Positions 8,597-16,515 of a stretch of DNA of 49,774 bases are shown in pieces. The DNA is from Tomitella biformata AHU 1821 (GTDB taxonomy: Bacteria > Actinomycetota > Actinomycetes > Mycobacteriales > Mycobacteriaceae). Position 1 is the first letter of the stretch. Each line of letters begins with the position of its first letter. The notes below the pieces were generated by a model that did no database searches, was not told the origin of the DNA, and saw only the letters and a program-made list of their open reading frames with translations. The stretch is from NCBI RefSeq assembly GCF_000524475.1, contig NZ_BAVQ01000029.1, positions 1 to 49,774 on the forward strand. Direction: 5' to 3'. The position numbers and the translations under genes are program-made.

Positions 8597-8971
8597 ATGG
8601 ATTTCTGGAATGTTCTCTGGCTGATCGTCATTAGCTTCGCGTTCATCTGCTACCTGATGCTGCTCTGGACGATCCTTACCGACCTTTTCCGCGACCACAA
8701 GACCAGCGGCTGGATCAAGGCCGTGTGGATTGTGTTCCTGTTCTTCATCCCGCTGCTCACCTCGCTGGTGTACCTGATCATCCGCGGCCAGGGCATGGCC
8801 GAGCGCGCGCAGGCTCAGGTCGCACAGATGAAGTCGGCGCAGGACAACTACATTCGCGACGTGGCCGGGCACACCCCCGCCGCACAGATCACCGACGCGA
8901 AGGCGCTTCTCGATTCGGGCGCTATCACCGATGCCGAGTTCCAGGCCCTCAAGGCCAAGGCGCTCGCCTAA
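8597..8971 (+). CDS. PLDc_N-type membrane protein with SHOCT domain
   Basis: A 124-residue membrane protein. Two transmembrane helices (about residues 5-30, VLWLIVISFAFICYLML, and 42-63, VWIVFLFFIPLLTSLVYLI) resemble the PLDc_N membrane module, which lacks any phospholipase site. After an Ala/Gln-rich linker, the last 30 residues (AKALLDSGAITDAEFQALKAKAL) form a SHOCT motif, a short helical domain often found at the ends of bacterial membrane proteins. GGGGAG lies 10 bases before the ATG. It is followed closely by two more membrane-protein genes on the same strand, probably one transcript. Function is unknown. Confidence 0.85.
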   Translation: MDFWNVLWLIVISFAFICYLMLLWTILTDLFRDHKTSGWIKAVWIVFLFFIPLLTSLVYLIIRGQGMAERAQAQVAQMKSAQDNYIRDVAGHTPAAQITDAKALLDSGAITDAEFQALKAKALA

Positions 8972-8988
8972 CAGTTTAGGGGAGACCG

Positions 8989-9210
8989 ATGAAGAGCTTC
9001 GTAGCCAAAGTCAGCCCCGCGCAATGGGCCGGATTGATCATCGCCATTCTCGCGGTCGTCTTCGTCCTGATGAACACGGCAAGTATGAAGATCAAGCTTT
9101 TCGGGCTCGATCTCACGGGCCCGCAGTGGTTCATTCTGCTGATCGTGTTCGTCGTGGGATGGCTCGTCGGCGTTCTCACCAGCCGTAGACGCAACAAAAA
9201 ATCGGAGTAG
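8989..9210 (+). CDS. LapA/DUF1049-type small membrane protein
   Basis: A 73-residue protein with two hydrophobic helices (WAGLIIAILAVVFVLMN and WFILLIVFVVGWLVGVL) joined by the segment MKIKLFGLDLTGP, and a basic C terminus RRRNKK. This is the LapA (DUF1049) pattern. In enterobacteria the family takes part in lipopolysaccharide assembly control, a role that cannot apply directly in an actinobacterium. GGGGAG precedes the ATG. It sits 17 bases after the SHOCT protein and 7 bases before the hydrolase. Confidence 0.8.
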   Translation: MKSFVAKVSPAQWAGLIIAILAVVFVLMNTASMKIKLFGLDLTGPQWFILLIVFVVGWLVGVLTSRRRNKKSE

Positions 9211-9217
9211 CCACACC

Positions 9218-10921
9218 GTGACACAACAGCCCGCAGGCTCGGAACCGACGGCAGGCTCAGACGAAAACCCTGAGACTCCTCCGAGCAGGCGGGCTGTCGT
9301 GCGGCATCTCGCGCGGTTCCACCCCGTCGGCCTGGCTGTCGCGCTGCTCTCCTTCATGGCGTCGATGACGCCGTCACTGCTGCCGCGCCCCTGGTACCTG
9401 CAGTCTGTGGCCACCGGTATCAGCGTCATCACCGGCTATGGGCTCGGCTGCCTCGCCGCATGGGCCGTCCGCCGGTGCGGCGTCCACCCAGCCTGGACCG
9501 CCCAGACCAAGCGGATCGGCTGGTGGATCCTCGCAGGCTGCGCCGTCGTGGCGATCCCGATTTTCCTGTACCTGGGCGCGGACAACCAGCAGACCATTCG
9601 AGACCTCGTCGGGGTGCCGCGCGCAGAGCGCGCCCTCTACATCTCGATCCTGATCCTCTCGCTGATCGTTGCCTGGATCCTGCTCTCCATCGGCCGGGGC
9701 CTGCGCCGCGGCACCAACGCGCTCACCCGCTTCATCGACCGGTTCGTGCCGCTGCCCGTGGCCCGCCTGACGGCGCTCGTCATCGTCATCGCGCTTGCCG
9801 TCGTGGTCGTCAACGGCGCCCTGTACCGCGGCGTCCTCAGCATCGCCGAGTCCACGGCCGAGGCATCCGACCAAAGCACCGCGGAGGGCGTCGAGCAGCC
9901 CCAGCTCCCCGAGCGCTCCGGCTCGCCCGAGTCCACCCAGGCCTGGGACTCTCTGGGCCGAGAGGGCCGCACCTTCGTTGCCGGCGGCCCCACCGCCGAG
10001 CAGATCTCGGCTGTCACCGGCGCGCCCGCGCGCAGCCCCATCCGCGCCTATGCCGGCCGCGAGTCCGGGGCCGACGTCGACGAGATCGCCGCGAACGTCG
10101 TCGCGGAGCTCGAGCGCACGGGAGCCTTCGACCGCGCGGTGCTCGCCGTGGTGACCACCACGGGCCGCGGCTGGGTCAACGCCAACGTCGCGAACTCCTT
10201 CGAGTACGTCGCGGGCGGCGACACCGCGATCGCGTCGATGCAGTACTCGTTCCTGCCCAGCGTCCTGTCCTTCATCGCAGACCGCGAGACGCCAAAGCTC
10301 GCGGGCCAGGCACTGTTCGAAGCCGTATACGCGGCGTGGTCCACCCGGCCAGAGGACCAGCGCCCGAAGCTGGTGACCTTCGGCGAGAGCCTCGGCGCAT
10401 TCGGCGGGATGTCCGCCTTCGCCTCCGCCGCCGACATGACCGCCCGCACCGACGGCGGCCTGTGGGTGGGCACCCCCAACTTCGCGCAGCCGTGGGGCCA
10501 CATCACCGATCACCGCGATCCCGGCTCCCCCGAACGCCAGCCGGTCTACCGCGACGGAGAGCACGTGCGCTTCGCCTCCCAGCCTGAGGACGTTGAGCTC
10601 GGCACCACGTGGGGTGCCCCGCGCACCGTGTTCTGGCAACACGCCAGCGACCCCATCGTCTGGTGGTCGTTCGACCTGCTGCTGCACCAGCCCGACTGGC
10701 TCCGCGAGCCACTGGGCCCCGACGTGGATCCGGGCATGAGGTGGCTCCCCTTCGTCACGTTCTGGCAGGTCACCATGGACATGGTGTTCTCCACCGACGT
10801 GCCGTCCGGCTTCGGCCACACCTACGGCGCAGAGGCCGCCTACCTGTGGGCGGACATCCTCCAGCCCGCGGGGTGGAGCGTCGAGCAGTCGGACCGGGTG
10901 TTCGACGCCATGACCAGCTGA
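9218..10921 (+). CDS. Membrane alpha/beta hydrolase (Abhydrolase_9 family)
   Basis: A 567-residue protein. An N-terminal membrane region carries about five helices (from FHPVGLAVALLSFMAS, through SVATGISVITGYGLG, to LTALVIVIALAVVVVNG), and a C-terminal alpha/beta hydrolase domain follows. The family signature MTPSLLPRPWYLQ follows the first helix. The putative nucleophile lies in FGESLGAFGG (GxSxG), and a late His in SGFGHTYGA may complete the triad. The substrate is unknown; a lipid or cell-envelope ester is a guess from its location. The GTG start lies 7 bases after the LapA-like stop, consistent with one operon. Confidence 0.85.
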   Translation: MTQQPAGSEPTAGSDENPETPPSRRAVVRHLARFHPVGLAVALLSFMASMTPSLLPRPWYLQSVATGISVITGYGLGCLAAWAVRRCGVHPAWTAQTKRIGWWILAGCAVVAIPIFLYLGADNQQTIRDLVGVPRAERALYISILILSLIVAWILLSIGRGLRRGTNALTRFIDRFVPLPVARLTALVIVIALAVVVVNGALYRGVLSIAESTAEASDQSTAEGVEQPQLPERSGSPESTQAWDSLGREGRTFVAGGPTAEQISAVTGAPARSPIRAYAGRESGADVDEIAANVVAELERTGAFDRAVLAVVTTTGRGWVNANVANSFEYVAGGDTAIASMQYSFLPSVLSFIADRETPKLAGQALFEAVYAAWSTRPEDQRPKLVTFGESLGAFGGMSAFASAADMTARTDGGLWVGTPNFAQPWGHITDHRDPGSPERQPVYRDGEHVRFASQPEDVELGTTWGAPRTVFWQHASDPIVWWSFDLLLHQPDWLREPLGPDVDPGMRWLPFVTFWQVTMDMVFSTDVPSGFGHTYGAEAAYLWADILQPAGWSVEQSDRVFDAMTS

Positions 10922-10978
10922 CCCGCCGAACTCGCGAAACCAGCGCGGGCGGCACGGTTGCCGCCATAGATTGGGGAG

Positions 10979-12004
10979 ATGTTGCTCTCCCGCTACCGCG
11001 CGACGGGTGCCGACCTGCCCTTCGGCGACCCTCTGCCTGCGCACGGGGTGGCGATGGAGGGGTATTTCTGGCGGTTCACCCAGCCCGCCACCGGCGACGT
11101 CGTGATCGCCCTGTGCGGGGTCAACCGCGGCCCCGACGGCCCGTGGGCCACCGTCGGCCTGGCGGGGAGTCCCGACGGATTCCTGCGCACGACGGCGCAT
11201 CCCACCGCCGCGGCCAGCCGCACCGAGCTGGGCGCCTATGCCGGGGATGTGTTCGCCGGCGAGACAGACCGCCTGCGCGTGGACCTCGGGCCCGACGCGC
11301 TCCTGGACGTGCGGGTGACCAGCCACGTGCCGTGGCCGAGGCGGCGGTTCGGCGGCTCCAGCTTCTTCCAATCCGTGCCGGGACTCAACCAGTACTGGCA
11401 TCCGTGGCTGCTCGGCGGACGAGCGGAGGGGCGCGCGGTGCTTGGGGGACGAGAGATCGACCTCACCGGCGCGCAGGTCTATTGCGAGAAGAACTGGGGC
11501 CGCGAGGGTTTCCCTGACAGCTGGTGGTGGGGCCAGGCACAGGGCTTCGCAGAGCCGGGAGCGTGCGTCGCGTTCGCGGGCGGACAGGTCAGCGCCGGTC
11601 CGCTGCGCACCGAGGTCACCGCACTCGTGGTGCGCATGCCCGACGGCACCGTGCTCCGCCTCGGCAACCCCGCCGTCTCACCGGTTCGCGCGGAGGTGAC
11701 CGATGAGACCTGGTCGCTCCACGGCCGCAATCTCCTGTGGTCGGTATCGGTGGAGGCGTCCTCGCCGCTTGGCTCCGCGCACGTGCTTCCCGTCCCACTG
11801 CCGTCGCAGGGCCGCAATATCCCCGGCGCGATCGAGCACCTCGCGGGCCGGCTCGCGATCACCGTGCGGCGACGCGGCCAGGTGCGTTGGCGTGGGGAGT
11901 CCTCCCTCGCGGCCCTGGAGCACGGCGGCATCGCCCGCGCACAGGCCGAGATCCTGCGCCGCGGCGGCGGGCCCGGCGATGTCGACGCCCCGCCTCAAGT
12001 GTGA
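10979..12004 (+). CDS. Tocopherol-cyclase-like family protein
   Basis: A 341-residue soluble protein with the tocopherol cyclase fold signature: GYFWRFTQPATGDVV near the N terminus, a central LNQYWHPWLLGGRA, and the hallmark YCEKNWGREGFPDSWWWGQAQGF. In plants and cyanobacteria the family forms the chromanol ring of vitamin E, but actinobacterial members are uncharacterised and tocopherol is not expected here. A lipid or prenyl-quinone ligand is a reasonable inference. A GGGGAG directly abuts the ATG, too close to work as a normal ribosome site, so initiation may be leaderless or at another codon. The gene follows the hydrolase by 57 bases. Confidence 0.8.
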   Translation: MLLSRYRATGADLPFGDPLPAHGVAMEGYFWRFTQPATGDVVIALCGVNRGPDGPWATVGLAGSPDGFLRTTAHPTAAASRTELGAYAGDVFAGETDRLRVDLGPDALLDVRVTSHVPWPRRRFGGSSFFQSVPGLNQYWHPWLLGGRAEGRAVLGGREIDLTGAQVYCEKNWGREGFPDSWWWGQAQGFAEPGACVAFAGGQVSAGPLRTEVTALVVRMPDGTVLRLGNPAVSPVRAEVTDETWSLHGRNLLWSVSVEASSPLGSAHVLPVPLPSQGRNIPGAIEHLAGRLAITVRRRGQVRWRGESSLAALEHGGIARAQAEILRRGGGPGDVDAPPQV

Positions 12005-12088
12005 GGACAAACGGCTCGCTACAACCCGAGGCCTGATCTCGCCTAGTGTCAGACCATCGGCCTGCCAGCCACAGGAAGCAGGGAATCA

Positions 12089-12598
12089 ATGCCGGAAATC
12101 ATTGTCGTCGAGGGCGACATCACCAATATGCGCGTGGACGCGATCGTGAACGCGGCCAACAACAGCCTGCTCGGAGGCGGCGGGGTGGACGGTGCAATCC
12201 ACCGCGCGGGCGGCCCCGCGATCCTCGCCGCCTGCCGCGAACTGCGGGCGACGACCCTGCCGGACGGGCTCCCGACGGGCGACGCAGTGGCAACCACGGG
12301 CGGGAACCTGCACGTGCAGTGGGTAATCCACACTGTCGGCCCCGTCTACTCGGAGGACGAAGACCGCACAGATTTGCTTCGCTCTGCGTATATTCGCAGC
12401 CTCGCGGTGGCCGATTCCCTGGGCGCGCGATCTGTCGCCTTCCCCCTGATCTCCGCCGGCGCATACGGCTGGCCGCGCGCCGCAGCCGTCGATCTGGCGG
12501 TCGAGGCGATCCTCTCCGCCCCGACCCGGGCGGATGAGGTGCTGATGGTCGCCTACGACCGCGATATCGCGGAACTGATGCGGAGATCCGCGCCCTAG
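12089..12598 (+). CDS. Macro-domain protein, O-acetyl-ADP-ribose deacetylase type
   Basis: A single macro domain of 169 residues. The ADP-ribose loops are clear: VEGDITNMRVDAIVNAANN, then the glycine-rich LLGGGGVDGAIHRAGG, and the second loop FPLISAGAYGWP. This matches the YmdB-like class, which hydrolyses O-acetyl-ADP-ribose and removes mono-ADP-ribose from proteins. The usual helper sequences, Asn near the first loop and Asp in GGGVDGAI, are present, so activity is likely. No ART or DarT-like toxin gene is next to it, so a toxin-antitoxin role is not supported here. Confidence 0.92.
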   Translation: MPEIIVVEGDITNMRVDAIVNAANNSLLGGGGVDGAIHRAGGPAILAACRELRATTLPDGLPTGDAVATTGGNLHVQWVIHTVGPVYSEDEDRTDLLRSAYIRSLAVADSLGARSVAFPLISAGAYGWPRAAAVDLAVEAILSAPTRADEVLMVAYDRDIAELMRRSAP

Positions 12599-12631
12599 AG
12601 AATCCACATTCGCCAATCAGGCGACACTGGG

Positions 12632-12871
12632 CTACCTCGCGCGGGGGATGTCGATCTTCACATCGTCGGCTCCGCCATCGCGGTGGGCGTCGCGGCCCGC
12701 CTGCTTGGCGGCCTCGCGCATCTCAAAGCCGTCGGTGATCAGGTCCCCGATCTCCTTGGTGACGTCCTTGACGCAATTGGTGATGATCATCGCGATCTTC
12801 CCCACGTGCGTGGCGGTCGACTCCGTCAACTCCTGAACGATGTCCTTGCGGCGCTCGAACTTGCTCACCAT
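12632..12871 (-). CDS. Small hypothetical protein, predicted helical
   Basis: A 79-residue charged protein, MVSKFERRKDIVQEL onward, with a long amphipathic helix (TATHVGKIAMIITNCVKDV, then TKEIGDLITDGFEMREAAK) and an acidic/basic tail. There is no signal peptide or membrane segment. GGGGAG lies 6-7 bases before the ATG. Stretches such as VGKIAMIITNCVKDVTKEIGD recall short actinobacterial proteins of unknown role, but I cannot name a family. It lies downstream of the desaturase gene on the same strand and converges on the macro-domain gene, whose stop is only 33 bases away. Confidence 0.65.
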   Translation of the reverse strand: MVSKFERRKDIVQELTESTATHVGKIAMIITNCVKDVTKEIGDLITDGFEMREAAKQAGRDAHRDGGADDVKIDIPRAR

Positions 12872-12927
12872 GGTGTGCTCCCCATCCCGTCGGTCAGCCC
12901 GTCTTTCGTCGGATGACGAAGGGCGGC

Positions 12928-14100
12928 TCACGCCGCTGCGGGCTCGCGCTCCACGATAACACCGGGCTCGGCGCGCAGGCCGGTGATGGAATCGGGCAGC
13001 GCCAGCCGGAAGATTTTGCCCCAGACGGAGCCAATCTGCTTGAAGAACCCGCCCTTGTTGTACGGCAGGTCGTATTTCGCGCACAGCGCCTCGACCTCCG
13101 GCGCCATCTCGGGGTACCGGTGGGCCGGCACGTCCGGGTACAAGTGGTGCTCGATCTGGTGCGAGAGGTTGCCGCTCATGATGTGGAACAGCCGGCCGCC
13201 GGTGATGTTGGCCGAGCCGAGCATCTGCCGCACATACCACTGGGCGCGCGTCTCATCCGCCGTCTCGTCCTGGGTGAAGACCTGTGCGCCGGTGGGGAAA
13301 TGGCCGCAGAAGATGATCGAGTACGTCCACAGGTTGCGCACGACGTTAGCGCTGGCGTTGCCGACCAGGGTGCTCACGAAAAACGGTCCCGTCAGCGCGG
13401 GGAAGACCACATAGTCCTTGAGGACCTGGCGGCCGGCCTTGCGCCACCAGCCCTTGAGGATGGGCTTGACGTCGGACCACTTGCGCTCGCCCTTGAGGAC
13501 GTTCTCGATCTCGAGGTCGTGCATCATCACACCCCACTCGAAGAACACCATCAGCAGCGTCGCCCACACCGGGTTGCCCAGGTAGTAGGGGTTCCACTTG
13601 ACCGACGGGTCCATGCGCAGGATGCCGTAGCCAATGTCGCGGTCCTTGCCGGAGATATTGGTGAACGTGTGGTGCAGATAGTTGTGCGAGTGCCGCCACT
13701 GGTCGGCCGGGCAGACGGTATCCCACTCGAAGACCCGCGAGTTCAGTCCCGGCTCGCGCATCCAGTCGTACTGGCCATGCATTACGTTGTGGCCAATCTC
13801 CATGTTGTCCAAAATCTTCGACGCACTCAGCGCGCCGACTCCGGCCAGCCAAACGGGCGGGAGGAACGGCAGGTACATCGCGGCGCGGCCAGCGACCTCA
13901 AGGCCGCGCTGCGCCTTGATCACCTTGTAGATGTACTCGCGGTCGGACGTGCCGAGCTTGGCGACGGTGCGGGTGCGCAACTCTTCGAGCTCCGCGCCCA
14001 GCGCCTCGACGTCCTCATAGGAGATGGCGACTGGCTCAGCGTTCTTCGTGTTTCGCCCCCGGTTCAGCAGGGGAAGGGAGGTGAGCGAGAGTGCGAACAT
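12928..14100 (-). CDS. Membrane fatty-acid (acyl-CoA) desaturase, DesA3-like
   Basis: A 390-residue integral membrane diiron desaturase. The three histidine clusters are intact: HNVMH, HSHNYLHHTF, and HQIEHHLYPDVP near the C terminus. Hydrophobic segments between them fit the membrane-spanning plan. Such enzymes insert a double bond in an acyl-CoA using O2 and electrons from a reductase. The gene lies 26 bases after a plant-type ferredoxin/flavin reductase gene, the same pairing as M. tuberculosis desA3-Rv3230c. Its N terminus (MFALSLTSLPLLNRG) may be slightly over-extended. Control is probably by the FabR-like TetR gene divergent from this operon. Confidence 0.9.
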   Translation of the reverse strand: MFALSLTSLPLLNRGRNTKNAEPVAISYEDVEALGAELEELRTRTVAKLGTSDREYIYKVIKAQRGLEVAGRAAMYLPFLPPVWLAGVGALSASKILDNMEIGHNVMHGQYDWMREPGLNSRVFEWDTVCPADQWRHSHNYLHHTFTNISGKDRDIGYGILRMDPSVKWNPYYLGNPVWATLLMVFFEWGVMMHDLEIENVLKGERKWSDVKPILKGWWRKAGRQVLKDYVVFPALTGPFFVSTLVGNASANVVRNLWTYSIIFCGHFPTGAQVFTQDETADETRAQWYVRQMLGSANITGGRLFHIMSGNLSHQIEHHLYPDVPAHRYPEMAPEVEALCAKYDLPYNKGGFFKQIGSVWGKIFRLALPDSITGLRAEPGVIVEREPAAA

Positions 14101-14126
14101 GGTCAGTTCTCCGATCGGTGGAAGGG

Positions 14127-15227
14127 TCAGATCTCGATGGCCACGTCGCCGACGGGGACGTTCACGCAGAGCTGGATGGGCTGGTCCGGGTCGGACTCGA
14201 GTTCGCCGGTGAGGAGGTTCTTGGTGCAGCCCGAGCGCTTGACTGCGGTGCAGGAGAAGCAGATTCCCATTCGGCAGCCGTATTCGGGCGTCAGGCCGGA
14301 GGCCTCGGCCTGCTCCAGGATGGTGGCGCCGGAGTTCTCGGCCTCGGCGGAGCTGGCGGTGAAGGCGAGGGTGCCGCCGGCGGTCCCCTCGGGCACGATC
14401 ACCGTGGGAGTGAACTCCTCGCGGTGCAGCTGGTCGGCCAGTCCCAGCTCGTCATAGAGGGCCGCGACGGAAGTCATCAGCCCGGGCGGGCCGCAGAGGT
14501 AAGTCTGCGCCGAGGCGTGCCAGGGCGCGGCGGCGGCCAGGTGCTCGGGGCCGAAGAAGCCGTGCAGGTCGCCGTCCCCTGATTCGGTGTAGGCCAGCGT
14601 CAGCTCGACATTCCCGTGCGCGGCGGCCAGACTTCGCAGCTCGGCCAGCTGCGCCACATCGGACTCCGCATTCGCGTAGTGCAGGAACGTGATTCGGCCG
14701 GCGAATCCCTCGTCGACGAGAGTTCGCAGCATCGAGAGCACCGGGGTGATCCCGCTGCCGCCGCTGATCAGTAGGACGTCGGCGGGCCGGGGATTCGGCA
14801 ACCGGAACGTGCCGGCGGCTTGCGAGAGGTCCACAACGAGCCCCACCCGCGCATGCTCGTGCAGATGTCCGGAGACGAGGCCGCCGGGGTGCGCCTTGAC
14901 GGTCAGCTCGATCCGGCCGTCCGCGCGGTGCTGCGAGTCGCATGGGGAGTAGCAGCGGGTGTGGCGGACCCCGTCGATGACCACCCCAACCTGGACGAAT
15001 TGACCCGCCTCGAAACCGGCCCACTGCCGAGTCGGCCGGAGCGTGACGGTGATCGAGTCGGACGTAGTTCGGTGTACATCTGTCACCTCGGCCCGCAAGT
15101 CACGCACCGTGACCATCGGGTCGACCAACTCTAGGTAGCGGTCCAGGGCGTGCGGGGTCGCCATTGCCTCTACCAGTCGTGTTATCCCGAACGATCGCTT
15201 CAAGCCACGAGGGATGGCCATCGTCAT
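14127..15227 (-). CDS. Ferredoxin/flavodoxin reductase with 2Fe-2S domain, desaturase partner
   Basis: A 366-residue electron-transfer protein. In order it has an FAD domain (RHTRCYSPCDS is an RxYS-type motif), an NAD(P)H domain (LISGGSGITPVLSMLRTL), and a C-terminal plant-type [2Fe-2S] ferredoxin domain with CRMGICFSC and a distal Cys in LCVNVP. It passes electrons from NAD(P)H to the desaturase encoded next. I chose the ATG at 15227 because GGAGG lies 5 bases upstream; the longer frame adds residues from the promoter. It is the first gene of the desaturase operon and divergent from a TetR gene. Confidence 0.92.
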   Translation of the reverse strand: MTMAIPRGLKRSFGITRLVEAMATPHALDRYLELVDPMVTVRDLRAEVTDVHRTTSDSITVTLRPTRQWAGFEAGQFVQVGVVIDGVRHTRCYSPCDSQHRADGRIELTVKAHPGGLVSGHLHEHARVGLVVDLSQAAGTFRLPNPRPADVLLISGGSGITPVLSMLRTLVDEGFAGRITFLHYANAESDVAQLAELRSLAAAHGNVELTLAYTESGDGDLHGFFGPEHLAAAAPWHASAQTYLCGPPGLMTSVAALYDELGLADQLHREEFTPTVIVPEGTAGGTLAFTASSAEAENSGATILEQAEASGLTPEYGCRMGICFSCTAVKRSGCTKNLLTGELESDPDQPIQLCVNVPVGDVAIEI

Positions 15228-15270
15228 CACAACCTCCAAGGGTGTTCGGCACTGCGCTAGCTTCAAGTTT

Positions 15271-15298
15271 GAGTGTACGTGTGTACTCCGACTATTCT
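15271..15298. promoter_or_regulatory. Divergent promoter with imperfect palindrome, FabR-like operator candidate
   Basis: GAGTGTACGTGTGTACTC at 15271-15288 is an imperfect dyad (12 of 18 positions symmetric) in the intergenic region between the desaturase operon and the TetR gene. On the plus strand, TTGAGT at 15269 and TATTCT at 15293 could be -35 and -10 boxes with an 18-base spacer, which places the dyad between them. This is a natural place for repressor binding. Confidence 0.5.
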
Positions 15299-15336
15299 GG
15301 CAGCATGCACACACGTCATGTCAATAGGAGGCTCAT

Positions 15337-16035
15337 GTGATCCCGGTTACGGCAGCTGCGGTCGAGGGTCGAAACCGGGGCCATAGACTCGGGACTGTGA
15401 CCGACACAGCAGCGCAGGAGCCGGCAAGCCGGGCGGAGCGCAAGGAGCGCACCAGACAGGCTCTGCTCGACGGCGCCCTGGAGCTGCTGGCCGACCGGAG
15501 TTTCGCCAGCCTGAGCCTGCGCGAGGTGACCCGCTCGGTCGGGATTGTCCCCACCGCGTTCTACCGCCACTTCCCCTCGCTGGAGGACCTCGGTGTGGCG
15601 CTGGTCGAGGACAGCATGCGGATGCTCCGCGAAATGCTGCGAGATGCCCGACGCGACCCCCACTCGAAATCGACGGCGGCCTCGCTCGAGATCTTGGACC
15701 GGCAGGTACAGGCCCACACCGCGCAGTTCCGCTTCATCAGCCGCGAGCGGCACGGCGGTGTCGCCGAAATTCGTCGCGCCATCAGCGGGGAGCTCGCGTT
15801 ATTCGCCAGCGAGCTCACCATCGACCTCTCTCGGCTTCCCGGGCTGGCCGAGTGGGAGGCCGACGACCTTGCGATGGCCGCGAACTTGCTGGTGACGGCC
15901 ATGCTGGAGACGGTCGCCGCCTTGCTGGACGTGCACCAGACGGGCCGGGGCCGCGATGTGGTGCTGGACCGCGCCGAGCGGCAGTTACGCCTGATCGTGC
16001 TCGGCATGGCCCAGTGGCGGCCAGCGGACGGCTAG
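15337..16035 (+). CDS. TetR-family regulator, FabR/DesT-like
   Basis: A 232-residue repressor. The HTH region reads [21 protein letters not shown] then [24 protein letters not shown], very close in pattern to E. coli FabR ([24 protein letters not shown], as I recall it). The C-terminal helical domain includes [19 protein letters not shown], also FabR-like. FabR and DesT sense the ratio of unsaturated to saturated acyl chains and repress desaturation genes. Being divergent from a desaturase operon, it most likely does the same. The GTG start has AGGAGG 5 bases upstream; an internal GTG at 15397 is a weaker alternative. Its stop codon overlaps that of the converging DoxX gene. Confidence 0.85.
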   Translation: [232 protein letters not shown]

Positions 16036-16451
16036 CGGAGCCCGTCGATCAGCAGGCTCAGCCCGGTGCCGAACATCCACACATCCTTCGCCAGCGCGGT
16101 GCCAGCCTGCGTGGGCCGCAGCGAGCCCGGCTCATGCATTCCCGGGGTGCGCGCGTACATCGTGAGCAGTCCGCCGCTGAACGCCGTGAGCCCCGCGCCG
16201 GCGACGGCCGCGGGCACCACCGGGGCGAGCAGCGCCGCGCCAAGCGTGATCTCCACGCCCGCAAGCAGCCTGCCGAACGTTGCCACCGGGATGGAGTTGA
16301 CCAGCGGGGACACATTTTCGGCCATGCCTTGCAGGCCCGCCGCGCCCGCCTCGTCGAGGCCCAGCTTCTTGATGCCGGAGTTCAGGATGAACGCGCCGGT
16401 GGCCAGGCGCAGGGGGACGTTTCTCAGATTCACCAGGGGCCTCGATTCCAT
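16032..16451 (-). CDS. DoxX-family membrane protein
   Basis: A 139-residue membrane protein with the DoxX pattern: a first helix LRLATGAFILNSGIKKL with Asn and Gly, VATFGRLLAGVEITLGAALL, and two later helices (VPAAVAGAGLTAFSGGLL and LAKDVWMFGTGLSLLIDG). In mycobacteria a DoxX protein works with superoxide dismutase and a thiosulphate sulphurtransferase in oxidant defence, but that partnership cannot be shown here. The neighbouring upstream gene is AhpD-like, which fits an oxidant theme. A 9-bp inverted repeat overlaps the start codon. Confidence 0.82.
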   Translation of the reverse strand: MESRPLVNLRNVPLRLATGAFILNSGIKKLGLDEAGAAGLQGMAENVSPLVNSIPVATFGRLLAGVEITLGAALLAPVVPAAVAGAGLTAFSGGLLTMYARTPGMHEPGSLRPTQAGTALAKDVWMFGTGLSLLIDGLR

Positions 16452-16476
16452 ATCGAGTGTCAGATGGCACTCGATA
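16451..16476. promoter_or_regulatory. 9-bp inverted repeat at DoxX start
   Basis: TATCGAGTG and CACTCGATA are perfect inverted repeats separated by 8 bases, ending in the DoxX start codon. On the minus strand TAAAAT lies just upstream as a possible -10 box. The size and spacing fit a dimeric repressor site, though a 5' hairpin blocking initiation is also possible. Confidence 0.55.
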
Positions 16477-16515
16477 CGATTTTACGGCAATCCGCCGACC
16501 AGTCGCAGGCCCGGA

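Noticed and set aside
9374-11401. A 675-residue open frame on the minus strand, opposite the hydrolase and tocopherol-cyclase-like genes.
   Set aside because: It is rich in Gly, Arg and His without any family motif and lies across two well-supported plus-strand genes. Long antisense frames are expected in GC-rich coding DNA.
12089-12598. Idea of a macro-domain antitoxin in a DarT/DarG-like system.
   Set aside because: No ADP-ribosyltransferase gene is adjacent, and the protein looks like a stand-alone YmdB type.
12610-12624. TCGCC-AATCA-GGCGA hairpin between the converging macro-domain and small-protein genes.
   Set aside because: A 5-bp stem without a T-run is too weak to call a terminator.
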